This document shows positions 16,173 to 24,891 of a stretch of DNA of 54,918 nt, in pieces. The translations under genes were made by a program, and so were the position numbers. The stretch comes from an uncultured Clostridia bacterium (lineage in GTDB: Bacteria; Bacillota; Clostridia; Christensenellales; Pumilibacteraceae). Positions within the stretch are counted from its first letter, which is position 1. Each line of letters starts with the position of its first letter. Under the pieces are notes generated by a model, which worked only from the letters and a program-made list of their open reading frames with translations, was not told the origin of the DNA and did not search any database. The stretch is taken from positions 1 through 54,918 of the forward strand of contig CAKQDN010000007.1 in assembly GCA_934229275.1 (NCBI GenBank), written 5' to 3'.

Positions 16173-16697
16173 ATGAAAAAAGAATTACCGTCAAGAAAAG
16201 AAAATCGATTGAGGCACTTCGATTACAGTGAGCAGGGCGCGTATTTTATCACGATATGCACCGAAGCAAGGAAGAACGTTTTGTCCGAAATAATCGAAAG
16301 CGATAGGTCGAACGATGTAGGGGAGGGGTTCCCCCTCCCGCTTCTGACGAAATGCGGAGAAATAACTGATAAGTTTATAAACGCAATAACCGATAAATAT
16401 CCCGCTGTTTCCGTCGATTGTTATGTGATTATGCCAAATCACATACATTTGTTGTTGTCCGTGGCAAACGACGGCGGGAGGGGGAACCCCTCCCCTACGG
16501 TTACATCCGTAGTGGGATGGCTTAAATATTGCGTTACGAGAGAAATTAACCTGCCGAAAAATAAGGCTGAGAGAGTTTTTCAGCGTTCGTTTTACGACCA
16601 TGTAGTGCGCGGCAGAGACGATTATGAAGAGATTTTCAGGTATGTATATGAAAATCCTGCGCGGTGGAAAGCCGATGAATTATATAACGATAAATGA
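16173..16697 (+). CDS. REP-associated tyrosine transposase (RAYT, Y1_Tnp)
   Basis: 174 residues of the HUH single-strand transposase superfamily. HIHLLL gives the metal-binding His-hydrophobic-His, and RDDYEEIFRYVYENPARW near the C-terminus holds the probable catalytic Tyr. Such enzymes mobilise REP palindromes rather than their own gene. Two REP-like palindromes (16317-16340 and 16475-16498) sit in frame inside this gene in regions between core motifs. No terminal repeats or target duplications are visible, so it is a domesticated-type RAYT rather than an IS200/IS605 element. It directly abuts the HPt gene and has a weak RBS. Confidence 0.88.
   Translation: MKKELPSRKENRLRHFDYSEQGAYFITICTEARKNVLSEIIESDRSNDVGEGFPLPLLTKCGEITDKFINAITDKYPAVSVDCYVIMPNHIHLLLSVANDGGRGNPSPTVTSVVGWLKYCVTREINLPKNKAERVFQRSFYDHVVRGRDDYEEIFRYVYENPARWKADELYNDK
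16317..16340 (+). repeat. REP-like palindrome, copy A (inside RAYT)
   Basis: A 24-nt word beginning GTAGGGGAGGGG and ending CCCCCTCCCG. Its reverse complement is identical to copies at 16475-16498 and 42022-42045. It is translated in frame as VGEGFPLP. Confidence 0.9.
16475..16498 (+). repeat. REP-like palindrome, copy B (inside RAYT)
   Basis: A 24-nt word beginning CGGGAGGGGG and ending CCCTCCCCTAC; exact inverted copy of 16317-16340 and exact direct copy of 42022-42045. Translated as GRGNPSPT. Confidence 0.9.
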
Positions 16698-16730
16698 AAA
16701 AACACGGGACGAGGGGATTCCGTGTTTTTT
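16696..16730. terminator. Bidirectional terminator between RAYT and pyk
   Basis: AAAAAACACGG and CCGTGTTTTTT form an 11-bp stem with A-run on one side and T-run on the other, so it can stop transcripts from both converging genes. Confidence 0.85.
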
Positions 16731-16757
16731 GATTGTGCGTTAAATTATCGTTGCGCG

Positions 16758-18170
16758 TTACATGGTTATCATGCGAATGGTGTCGGTGTTGCCCGTTTCG
16801 CCGCCGACTTTTCCGGCTGTCGCGACGATGCCGTCGCCTTTTTTTAGTCCCAGAAGGGCTTTTGCAGTCTTTGCCGCGTGGTAGAACATAACGTCCGTGG
16901 AATCGAAATGCTCGCTCATCACGGGGGTCACGCCCCACGACAGAGCCAATTTATACCACACTTTTTTATCGGTCGCCATGCCGATTATGTCCATCGGCGC
17001 GCGGAACCGCGACACCATGCGAACCGTTATGCCCGATTTGGACGAGATGACCATGGCTTTTGCTCCGATGTCTATCGCCATGCCGCAAGTGGCGTGCGAA
17101 ATCGCGTCCAACTTGTTCTTGATTTTAAAGGGCGTATTGTGGAAACGGTCGGCGTAGTCGATGTGTTTTTCGGTTTCCTCGACGATCGCCGCCATGGTTT
17201 TAACCGTTTCTACAGGGTATTTGCCGGCAGCCGACTCGCCCGACAGCATAACCGCGCTCGTGCCGTCGTATACGGCGTTGGCGACGTCCGATATCTCCGC
17301 GCGCGTGGGGCGGGGATTGTGAATCATCGATTCCAGCATCTCGGTGGCAGTGATTACGCGCTTTCCGAGCAGTCTGCACTTGGTGATGATGTACTTCTGA
17401 ACGGCAGGCAGTTCTGTAAACGGAATTTCCACGCCGAGGTCGCCTCTGCCGATCATTATGCCTTCGCACTCGCGGCATATCTCTTCGATATTGTCGATGC
17501 CCGTGCGATTTTCTATCTTTGCTATAATGTCGATTTTATCGCCGCCTATCGACGCGAGGTATTCTTTAAGGTCTATAAGGTCCTGCCGGCACGAAACGAA
17601 CGACGCCGCGATGAAGTCCACTCCGTTTTCGACGCCGAACGCGAGGTCTTGTCTGTCCTGTTCGCTCAGGTATTCCTGTTTGAGCGTTTTTCCGGGGAAA
17701 CTCATGCTCTTGCGGTCGGAAAGTTCGCCGCCGATGACGGTTTTGCACTTAATCTCCGTGCCTTCGGACGAGAGAACTTCGAACTGCACCAGTCCGTTGT
17801 TTACGAGTATTCTGTCGCCTGCGCCGACGTCGAGCGGAAGGTCTTTGTAACTCACCGAAACGATATGCTCGTCGCCTTCGACCTCGCGCGAGGTGAAGGT
17901 AAACTCGCTGCCGTCGGGGACGTTTACGGGCGAACTTTTAAACGTACCGATGCGGTATTCGGGACCTTTCGTGTCCAGCATTATCGCGATCGGAGCGTTT
18001 AACTGCTCGCGTACCTTTTTAATCATGTCTATTTTCTTTTTGTGATCTTCGTGCGTGCCGTGCGAAAAGTTAAGGCGGGCAACGTTAAGCCCTGCGCGGC
18101 ACATGTCGGCAAACACGTTTTCGTCGCTGCTTGCCGGTCCTATCGTGCATATAATCTTGGTTTTTCTCAT
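16758..18170 (-). CDS. pyk: Pyruvate kinase
   Basis: 470 residues; last step of glycolysis, PEP + ADP to pyruvate + ATP. Visible motifs: KIICTIGPASS at the N-terminus, RLNFSHGTHEDH, LDTKGPEYRIG, and the signature IIAKIENRTGIDNIEEI with the Mg/K-binding GIMIGRGDLGVEIP and MLESMIHNPRPTRAE. Length matches the short form without the extra C-terminal PEP-utiliser domain found in many Firmicutes. GGGAGG lies just upstream of the ATG and a TTGATT/TATAAT promoter is present. It faces RAYT across a shared terminator. Confidence 0.97.
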   Translation of the reverse strand: MRKTKIICTIGPASSDENVFADMCRAGLNVARLNFSHGTHEDHKKKIDMIKKVREQLNAPIAIMLDTKGPEYRIGTFKSSPVNVPDGSEFTFTSREVEGDEHIVSVSYKDLPLDVGAGDRILVNNGLVQFEVLSSEGTEIKCKTVIGGELSDRKSMSFPGKTLKQEYLSEQDRQDLAFGVENGVDFIAASFVSCRQDLIDLKEYLASIGGDKIDIIAKIENRTGIDNIEEICRECEGIMIGRGDLGVEIPFTELPAVQKYIITKCRLLGKRVITATEMLESMIHNPRPTRAEISDVANAVYDGTSAVMLSGESAAGKYPVETVKTMAAIVEETEKHIDYADRFHNTPFKIKNKLDAISHATCGMAIDIGAKAMVISSKSGITVRMVSRFRAPMDIIGMATDKKVWYKLALSWGVTPVMSEHFDSTDVMFYHAAKTAKALLGLKKGDGIVATAGKVGGETGNTDTIRMITM

Positions 18171-18216
18171 ATATGGATTACCTCCCGTAATCGAAAATCA
18201 ACATACTTCCCATTAT

Positions 18217-18245
18217 ATTATACTACGAATCGCGCCGAAAATCAA
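18217..18245 (-). promoter_or_regulatory. pyk promoter
   Basis: Minus strand TTGATT (18240-18245), 17-bp spacer, TATAAT (18217-18222). The stretch 18246-18449 upstream is purine-rich and shows no gene. Confidence 0.78.
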
Positions 18246-18449
18246 GCGGTAGGATAGCGACGAACGTAATCGGAACGTAAAATCCGTTTAAAGTCGGAAA
18301 AAAGCGGCGAGGGGGAACGCGCGGACGACGGGGAAAATGACCGGAAGCACGGAGCATGAAGTCGTGCGGTCGGATAGGGAACGGCGACGGACGGCGGATT
18401 CGCTCCCGAAAAAAATTTTAAAAAGAGTTAAAAAACATGCTCGAAACGC

Positions 18450-18479
18450 TTGACAAACCACCCCGTTTTGTATTATCAT
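18450..18479 (+). promoter_or_regulatory. pyrG promoter
   Basis: TTGACA (18450-18455), 18-bp spacer, TATCAT (18474-18479). It starts a leader of about 155 nt before pyrG. Confidence 0.7.
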
Positions 18480-18528
18480 ATGACCTGTTTTTTTGATAGT
18501 TCCCTCGCGGAACGTGACTCGTAAATTC

Positions 18529-18580
18529 GGGCGTTTTCTTTAAGGTTTGAAAAAAGCCTTAAAAAAAAACGCCCTTTTTT
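18529..18580 (+). terminator. Leader terminator (probable attenuator) upstream of pyrG
   Basis: GGGCGTTTT and, inside, TTAAGG pair with CCTTAA and AAAACGCCC; six T follow. It lies between the promoter and the gene, so it must be bypassed for expression. A small hairpin GTTCC/GGAAC precedes it. Confidence 0.8.
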
Positions 18581-18642
18581 AGTGCCAAAAAGCGAAAAAA
18601 CAAGCAAAATTTATCAAAAATCCACTTTCAAGGAGAATAATT

Positions 18643-20250
18643 ATGAACGGAACAAAGTACGTATTCGTCACGGGCGGCGTCGTTTCGGGACTGGGTAAAG
18701 GCATAGTCGCGGCGTCTCTCGGCAGACTGCTTCGACAGCGCGGCTACAGCATAGCCGTGCAGAAACTGGATCCGTATATGAACGTCGATCCGGGAACCAT
18801 GAACCCTCTCGAACATGGGGAAGTTTACGTCACCGAAGACGGAGCGGAAACCGACCTCGACCTCGGACATTACGAACGCTTCACGGGAGTCAATCTCAAC
18901 AAGTATTCCAACTTAACGTCCGGAAAAGTGTTCTATTCCGTTCTCGAAAAGGAAAGAAAGGGCGAATATCTCGGAAAAACCGTGCAGATTATTCCGCACG
19001 TCACCGACGAAACACAACGTTTTATTAAAAAGAACGCCGAAAAAACGGGCGCCGACGTCGTTATAACCGAAATCGGCGGCACCATCGGCGATATAGAGTC
19101 CCGCCATTTCCTCGAAGCCATCCGTCAGTACGCGATAAACGTCGGCAGAGAAAACTGCTGCTTTATTCACGTCTGCCTCGTTCCGTACATAACCGGCTCG
19201 AACGAGTATAAGTCCAAGCCCACCCAGCACAGCGTGGGCGAACTTCAGGGCATCGGAATAAGCCCCGACGTCATCGTTCTGCGCTCGGACGGAGAAGTGG
19301 GCGAGGATATAAGAAGAAAAATCGCGCTTTTCTGCAACGTCAAGCCCGAATGCGTCGTGTCCGACGTCACTCTCAAATGTCTGTACGAAACGCCGCTCTA
19401 TCTGCACAAAGCAGGTCTGGATAAAGCGGTCGCGCACGTTCTCAAACTCAAAGGCAAAACCGATTTAACCGAGTGGAGAGAATTCATTAAGTCCGTCAAG
19501 TCCGCAAAAGACACCGTGGAAGTAGCATTGGTCGGCAAATACGTCAGCCTGCACGACGCCTATTTGTCGGTAGTCGAAGCGCTGCACGCAGGCGGCTACG
19601 CAAACGGAGTGAAAGTAAAAATCCGTTGGGTGGACAGCGAGGACGTCGACAAGAAAACGGCGGCGAAAGTTTTCGACGGCGTCGGCGGCATAATCATCCC
19701 CGGCGGATTCGGCAACCGCGCCACCGAAGGCATGATAGAGTCGTGCAGATACGCGCGTGAAAACGGCGTTCCCTGCTTCGGTATCTGCCTCGGCATGCAG
19801 ATGATGGCAATCGAGTTCGCGAGAAACGCCTGCGGACTGAAAGGCGCGACCAGCGGCGAATTCGACGAAAACGCCGTGCATAAAGTCATCGACCTTATGG
19901 ACGATCAGAAAAACGTAAGCAATAAGGGCGGCACGATGAGGCTCGGAGCCTATCCGTGCGTTCTCAAAGACGGCAGCCGCGCGAAAGCGGCGTACGGCAA
20001 GACCGAAATAGCCGAACGTCATCGCCACAGATACGAATTCAACAACGACTATCGCGAAGTTTTCGAGGAAAACGGCATGACGCTTTCCGGTACTTCGCCC
20101 GATAATCGCCTTGTGGAAATAGTCGAACTGGGCGACAGACCCTTCTATCTCGGCTGTCAGTTCCATCCCGAATTCAAGTCGCGCCCCGACGAGGCTCATC
20201 CGCTGTTCCGCGAATTCATAAAAGCGAGCGCCGAGTATTGCAAAAAGTGA
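18643..20250 (+). CDS. pyrG: CTP synthase
   Basis: 535 residues; converts UTP to CTP with ATP and glutamine. The synthetase domain begins KYVFVTGGVVSGLGKGI and has DPYMNVDPGTMNP and ITEIGGTIGDIES. The glutaminase domain begins about residue 285, with the oxyanion/nucleophile loop FGICLGMQMM and the His-Glu pair in QFHPEFKSRP. Full-length. AAGGAG lies eight bases before the ATG. A promoter-proximal terminator in the leader implies attenuation by a pyrimidine signal. Confidence 0.98.
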   Translation: MNGTKYVFVTGGVVSGLGKGIVAASLGRLLRQRGYSIAVQKLDPYMNVDPGTMNPLEHGEVYVTEDGAETDLDLGHYERFTGVNLNKYSNLTSGKVFYSVLEKERKGEYLGKTVQIIPHVTDETQRFIKKNAEKTGADVVITEIGGTIGDIESRHFLEAIRQYAINVGRENCCFIHVCLVPYITGSNEYKSKPTQHSVGELQGIGISPDVIVLRSDGEVGEDIRRKIALFCNVKPECVVSDVTLKCLYETPLYLHKAGLDKAVAHVLKLKGKTDLTEWREFIKSVKSAKDTVEVALVGKYVSLHDAYLSVVEALHAGGYANGVKVKIRWVDSEDVDKKTAAKVFDGVGGIIIPGGFGNRATEGMIESCRYARENGVPCFGICLGMQMMAIEFARNACGLKGATSGEFDENAVHKVIDLMDDQKNVSNKGGTMRLGAYPCVLKDGSRAKAAYGKTEIAERHRHRYEFNNDYREVFEENGMTLSGTSPDNRLVEIVELGDRPFYLGCQFHPEFKSRPDEAHPLFREFIKASAEYCKK

Positions 20251-20266
20251 AAAATTACTGTATAAT
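20238..20266 (+). promoter_or_regulatory. Candidate glnN promoter overlapping the pyrG stop
   Basis: TTGCAA (20238-20243), 17-bp spacer, TATAAT (20261-20266). The -35 lies inside pyrG. Confidence 0.55.
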
Positions 20267-20296
20267 AATAAAGTGAAAAATTACTGTATAATAATA
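20245..20296 (+). repeat. Perfect 26-bp tandem duplication at the pyrG-glnN junction
   Basis: Two identical copies (20245-20270 and 20271-20296), each beginning AAGTGAAAAATTACTG and containing a TATAAT. The first copy includes the pyrG stop codon. Confidence 0.95.
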
Positions 20297-20367
20297 TAGA
20301 AAAGAAAATAGAAAAGAAAAACGCGCCGGGCGCATATCGGCGCAACCCTTAAAGAGGAGTTTTTATT

Positions 20368-22470
20368 ATGGAAAGCAAAAACAAAGTATCCGAAATTTTT
20401 GCGGAAAACGTATTTACCGATAAAGAAATGAAAAAACGCCTTCGCGGCGAAACGTACGCGAAGTATAAAAAATGCATCGAAACGGGCGTTCCGTTCGACC
20501 GTCCTCTCGCCGACGAAATCGCTGCAGCCATGAAAGAATGGGCGATCGGCAAGGGAGCCACTCACTACACGCACTGGTTCCAGCCCATGACCGGCGTGAC
20601 CGCCGAAAAGCACGAAGCGTTCATCGAACCCGGCGACGGCAACGGCGAAGAGGGTATAGAGCGTTTTTCGGGCAAGAACCTGATTAAAGGCGAACCCGAC
20701 GCGTCCAGTTTCCCCACCGGCGGACTGCGCGCCACTTTCGAAGCGCGCGGCTACACCGCTTACGATCCCGGTTCCAACGCGTTCGTAATGGGCAATTCGC
20801 TGTATATCCCCACGGTGTTCTGCTCGTACGGCGGCGAATCGCTCGATAAAAAGACTCCGCTTCTCCGCAGCGTTCAGACGCTGTCCGAAAACGCGGTAAA
20901 AGTGCTCAACCTTCTGGGCGACGACTCCAAAAAAGTGGACGCAAACGTCGGCGTCGAGCAGGAGTACTTCCTTATAGATAAAAAAGAATACGAGCGCCGT
21001 CTCGATCTCGAAACGTGCGGCAGAACGCTTTTCGGAGCAAAACCGCCCAAGGGTCAGGAACTCGACGACCACTATTTCGGCAAAATCAAGGCGAGAGTGT
21101 GGGACTACATGAACGACCTCGACGAGCAGTTGTGGAAACTGGGCGTATACGCAAAAACCAAGCACAACGAAGTCGCTCCCGCTCAGCACGAACTCGCAAA
21201 CGTGTTCACGACGGCAAACCTCGCTACCGATCAGAATCAGATAACCATGTCGGTTATGAAGTCGGTCGCCGATAAGCACGGTATGGTGTGCCTTTTAAAC
21301 GAAAAGCCGTTTGCCGGAATAAACGGCAGCGGTAAGCACAACAACTGGTCGCTCTGCTCCGAAAAAGGCGAAAATCTGTTAAAGCCCGGAAAACATCCGC
21401 GCGAAAACAAGAAATTTCTCACGTTCTTCGCCGCCGTGGTAGCCGCCGTGGACGACTATCAGGATATGCTGCGCGCGTCGGTCGCAACGCCCGGAAACGA
21501 CAACCGTCTGGGCGGAAACGAAGCGCCGCCTGCCGTTTTGTCCATGTTCGTCGGCAGCGTTATGGAAAACGTCATCCGCTCGATAGTAAGCGGCGAACCG
21601 TATGTCGAAACGCCGCTTAACGCGTCGGTTATAAACGGAGCCATCGCCTACACCAAGGACGACACCGACAGAAACCGTACTTCGCCGTTCGCGTTTACGG
21701 GCAATAAATTCGAATTCCGTATGGTCGGCTCGGATATGTCGGTTGCCGGAGCGAACATCGTTCTCAACACCGCCGTCGCCGAAGAACTGCGCAAAATCGC
21801 CGAAAAACTGGAAAAAGTCGGAGCGGAAAACCTCGACGAAGTGCTTAAAGAAATTTTCGTAAAGCACGGCAGAATCATCTTCAACGGCAACAACTACTCG
21901 GAAGAATGGAAAAAGGAAGCGGAGAAGAGAGGTCTGTGCAACATGCCCACCACCGTGGACGCAATTCCCGCGTATATCGACCCGAAAAACATCGAACTGT
22001 TCTCCTCGCACGGCGTCATGACCGAAACCGAAATGCGCAGCCGCTACGAAATCTTAACCGAACGCTACGTTAAAATCGTGGACATAGAGGCGCGCACCAT
22101 GCTGCAGATCGCAAATCGTCAGATCATCCCGGCGGTCATCGGCTATCAGAAAGACGTGCTTAAAGAACTCTCGCTTAAACAGAGTCTTGCGTCGGTGTGC
22201 AAACTGGACGTCAAAACCGAAGTCGCGCTCGCCGAAAAACTGTCCTCACTGTGCGTTAAAGCGTCGGACGCAGCCGAAAAACTGGCTTCCGACCTCGATA
22301 AAGCGCAGTCGTACGAAAACGAGTACGAGTGCGCCGTGTTCCACAAGGACGTCGTTATCGGCGACATGAACGCGCTCAGAGAGTACTGTGACAAACTGGA
22401 AGAAGTCACCGCAAGCGAAAAGTGGCCCTTCCCCACCTACTGCGAAATCTTAAACAGCGTTAAATATTGA
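20368..22470 (+). CDS. glnN: Type III glutamine synthetase
   Basis: 700 residues, the size of GSIII (GlnN), about 1.5 times GSI. It makes glutamine from glutamate, ammonia and ATP. Recognised from MTGVTAEKHEAFIEP, FPTGGLRATFEARGYTAYD, the catalytic VGVEQEYFLID, KHNEVAPAQHELANV, the INGSGKHNNWSL loop and GNDNRLGGNEAPPA. AGAGGAG lies upstream of the ATG. It is preceded by a tandemly duplicated -10 region and followed by its own terminator. GSIII is common in Bacteroidetes, cyanobacteria and some Clostridia. Confidence 0.96.
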   Translation: MESKNKVSEIFAENVFTDKEMKKRLRGETYAKYKKCIETGVPFDRPLADEIAAAMKEWAIGKGATHYTHWFQPMTGVTAEKHEAFIEPGDGNGEEGIERFSGKNLIKGEPDASSFPTGGLRATFEARGYTAYDPGSNAFVMGNSLYIPTVFCSYGGESLDKKTPLLRSVQTLSENAVKVLNLLGDDSKKVDANVGVEQEYFLIDKKEYERRLDLETCGRTLFGAKPPKGQELDDHYFGKIKARVWDYMNDLDEQLWKLGVYAKTKHNEVAPAQHELANVFTTANLATDQNQITMSVMKSVADKHGMVCLLNEKPFAGINGSGKHNNWSLCSEKGENLLKPGKHPRENKKFLTFFAAVVAAVDDYQDMLRASVATPGNDNRLGGNEAPPAVLSMFVGSVMENVIRSIVSGEPYVETPLNASVINGAIAYTKDDTDRNRTSPFAFTGNKFEFRMVGSDMSVAGANIVLNTAVAEELRKIAEKLEKVGAENLDEVLKEIFVKHGRIIFNGNNYSEEWKKEAEKRGLCNMPTTVDAIPAYIDPKNIELFSSHGVMTETEMRSRYEILTERYVKIVDIEARTMLQIANRQIIPAVIGYQKDVLKELSLKQSLASVCKLDVKTEVALAEKLSSLCVKASDAAEKLASDLDKAQSYENEYECAVFHKDVVIGDMNALREYCDKLEEVTASEKWPFPTYCEILNSVKY

Positions 22471-22497
22471 TTTACGCCGCGTTATTTACGCGGATCC

Positions 22498-22536
22498 GAA
22501 CGGACGGACAGAGAACTTCTGTCTGCCCGTTTTTCT
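22498..22536 (+). terminator. glnN terminator
   Basis: AACGG and CGGACAGA pair with TCTGTCTG and CCGTT, followed by TTTTTCTTTT. Confidence 0.82.
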
Positions 22537-22607
22537 TTTAAATCGCAATCGTGCGGCTTTTACTTGCGATTTTAAGCCACGAAAACCCGAAATAAAGCAA
22601 AAAACTC

Positions 22608-22635
22608 TTGACAAAACCGAAATCCCGAGTATAAT
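22608..22635 (+). promoter_or_regulatory. Promoter of the marR-ABC exporter operon
   Basis: TTGACA (22608-22613), 16-bp spacer, TATAAT (22630-22635). Confidence 0.82.
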
Positions 22636-22667
22636 AGTTGTATGTACAACAATGTATGTACAACTAT
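22634..22667 (+). promoter_or_regulatory. Double palindromic operator, probably for the MarR regulator
   Basis: Two palindromes TTGTATGTACAA and ATGTATGTACAA, 13 bp apart, within a larger inverted repeat (outer arms ATAGTTGTA/TACAACTAT). They overlap the end of the -10 box and the transcription start, so binding would block initiation. Confidence 0.72.
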
Positions 22668-22687
22668 TTTGAGTAAAGGAGAAACGT

Positions 22688-23146
22688 ATGGACGTAACCG
22701 AACGAAAAATCACGAAAATTGCGAGAGAGGCGGAAAAACTCGTGCTGCTTTCCTTGAGGGAAAAGGGCGTGGGAACTGCCGAAATAGATCTTATTCACGC
22801 GCTGCGCCACAATCCGGGCTGCACGCAGGCGAAACTTGCGGAAATACTGCACGCGGATAAAGCCGCCGTCGCCAGAAGAACGTCCAATCTCGAAGCGAAA
22901 GGCTATCTTATTCGCAAGGACGACGCACGCGACAAGCGCAGCAAACTGCTCTATCCCACGGAAAAAGCCGAAACGCTTAAATCGTCCAAAGCCGAAATAG
23001 AAGCGGCGTTTTACGAATATCTGCTCTCTTCGCTTAGCGAGGAGCAGGCGGAAACGTTTGCCGGTTTACTAGATAAACTGTACGTCGCGTCGAAAGCCGA
23101 AAGCCGCGCCGGATTTCCGCATTTTATCGGAGAGAGCGATGAATGA
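22688..23146 (+). CDS. MarR-family transcriptional repressor
   Basis: 152 residues with a winged helix at about 35-105: GCTQAKLAEILHADKAAVARRTSNLEAKGYLIRK and the wing DDARDKRSKLLYPTEKA (quoted in pieces: QAKLAEILHADKAAVARR, LEAKGYLIRK, DDARDKRS). Long N- and C-terminal helices for dimerisation. The double palindrome in its own promoter indicates autorepression together with the downstream ABC exporter, the typical drug- or metabolite-responsive arrangement. It overlaps the first ABC gene by four bases. Confidence 0.92.
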   Translation: MDVTERKITKIAREAEKLVLLSLREKGVGTAEIDLIHALRHNPGCTQAKLAEILHADKAAVARRTSNLEAKGYLIRKDDARDKRSKLLYPTEKAETLKSSKAEIEAAFYEYLLSSLSEEQAETFAGLLDKLYVASKAESRAGFPHFIGESDE

Positions 23147-24891
23147 AAAAGCGAGTCAAATCCGAAAAGGAGTTCCGTGCGGACAGAATAAGCGCATATT
23201 TTCGTGCGGAATGGCTGTCGCTAACGTTCGTAACGCTGTCGGGACTGCTGTATAACGTCGGACAACTGGCAACGCCGTGGTTCGAGGGCATGCTCGCGCA
23301 GTGCCTCGCGGACGTTCTCGGCGGAAGCAAGACCGCAGCCGCGATGGTCACGCTCGTTATCGCCTATTTCGCCGTTACGATCATTGTGCAGGTCGCAAGA
23401 TTTATTAAACGCTTTTACGTTCGTCGGTTCGCGAACAACGTGAACAGGCGGATGAAGGGCATTTTATACGCTAATCTGTTGCGTCAAAGCCGCGCGTCGT
23501 CGGAAAAGGAAGGGGCGGGCGAACTTATAACAAAAGCCGTTTCGGACGTGGACGACTGCGTCGAAGGCATGCGTAAATTCACGACGGAAATTTTCGATAC
23601 CGGCGTGGTGCTTGTCGGCTATGCCGTAATGCTGTTCCTGTACGATTGGCGACTGGCTCTTTTAAGCATGATATTCACGCCCGTATCGTATTTTTGCGCG
23701 GCTCGGATGAAAAAGCCGGTTCAGCAGGCGGGAGCGGCTTATAAAAAGGCGGCGGCTCGCCTGAACGGCGCTACGCTCGACCGCGCGGAAAACGCCGTGA
23801 CGTACCGCGTTTACGGCTGCGAAAAAACGAGAGAGCGACTATACGAAGACGCTTTGAAAGACTACGAAAAAACCGCGGTGCGCAGTAATATTTGGCAGTC
23901 GGCGCTTCCGCCGCTTTATCTTGCGGCGTCCTGCGCAGGCGTGCTGTTTATTTTATGGTTCGGAGCGAAAAACGTGCTGGGCAGCGGCTGGAGCGTGTGG
24001 GACATCGCGGCGTTTACCACGTTTCTTTCCTGTTTCACCAAACTTACGATCCGCTCTTCGAAAGTGGCGAAACTGGTCAATTCCGTGCAAAAAGCCGAGG
24101 TTTCCCGGAAACGAATCAAGCCGCTCATGAAGTCGCCGCTTCCGCTCGAACCGATTGCCGTGCCGAACGCCGCCGACGTAACGCTCGAAAACGTCTGCTT
24201 TGCTTATGACGGCGAGCCGATATTCTCGGGACTTAATCTTACGGCGCATCCCGGCGATATTATAGGCGTTACCGGACCCGTCGCCTGCGGAAAATCGACC
24301 TTCGGGCGCATGTTTCTGTGCGAAAAGCCGTACGGCGGCTCGATTCGCTTCGGCAAACGAGAACTTTCGGACTTTACTCCGCGCGGAATCGCCTCTACGG
24401 TGGGCTATCTCGGTCACGACCCCGAACTTTTCGCCGATACCGTGAAAAACAACGTGCTTTGCGGAAGCGAGCAAAGCGAAGCGCCGTATCTGGAGAATAC
24501 CGCGCTAAGCAAAGAAGTCGCGGCTATGGAAAACGGAGCCGATACCGTGATCGGAAATAACGGTATACGGCTTTCGGGCGGACAGGCGCAGCGATTGGCT
24601 CTGGCGAGAACACTTGCTCATCCGCGTCCGCTGATGATTCTGGACGATCCGTTTTCCGCGCTCGACCGAAAAACGGAGGACGCGATATTCGAAAATCTGC
24701 GCGAATACGCGAAAGCCAAAGTCATTTTTTTCATTTCGCACAGACTTTATCATTTTCCGCAGATGCAAAAGGTGATTTTTATGGAAAACGGCAAAACTTT
24801 TGTCGGTACGCACGCCGAATTGACGCAGTCTTTGCCAACGTATAGAAAACTGTACGAGAGTCAGACGGGAGATAACGCGCATGAAGAATAA
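23143..24891 (+). CDS. ABC exporter half-transporter A (degenerate catalytic site)
   Basis: 582 residues: six-helix type I exporter domain (to about 320), then an ATPase domain. Walker A GPVACGKST, signature LSGGQAQRLALARTL, D-loop ALDRK and H-loop SHRLYHF are present, but Walker B reads MILDDPF, with Asp in place of the catalytic Glu. This is the pattern of heterodimeric exporters, in which one of the two ATP sites does not hydrolyse. The partner is the next gene. Overlaps marR by 4 bp and the partner by 11 bp. Substrate (drug, peptide or lipid) is unknown. Confidence 0.92.
   Translation: MKKRVKSEKEFRADRISAYFRAEWLSLTFVTLSGLLYNVGQLATPWFEGMLAQCLADVLGGSKTAAAMVTLVIAYFAVTIIVQVARFIKRFYVRRFANNVNRRMKGILYANLLRQSRASSEKEGAGELITKAVSDVDDCVEGMRKFTTEIFDTGVVLVGYAVMLFLYDWRLALLSMIFTPVSYFCAARMKKPVQQAGAAYKKAAARLNGATLDRAENAVTYRVYGCEKTRERLYEDALKDYEKTAVRSNIWQSALPPLYLAASCAGVLFILWFGAKNVLGSGWSVWDIAAFTTFLSCFTKLTIRSSKVAKLVNSVQKAEVSRKRIKPLMKSPLPLEPIAVPNAADVTLENVCFAYDGEPIFSGLNLTAHPGDIIGVTGPVACGKSTFGRMFLCEKPYGGSIRFGKRELSDFTPRGIASTVGYLGHDPELFADTVKNNVLCGSEQSEAPYLENTALSKEVAAMENGADTVIGNNGIRLSGGQAQRLALARTLAHPRPLMILDDPFSALDRKTEDAIFENLREYAKAKVIFFISHRLYHFPQMQKVIFMENGKTFVGTHAELTQSLPTYRKLYESQTGDNAHEE

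Noticed and set aside
16173..16697. IS200/IS605 insertion sequence
   Set aside because: No TnpB, no terminal hairpins bounding the gene; motif layout fits a stand-alone RAYT.
18486..18528. B. subtilis type GGG-start reiterative attenuation for pyrG
   Set aside because: The predicted start region reads near TGACCTG with no GGG run, so the classic mechanism cannot be claimed.
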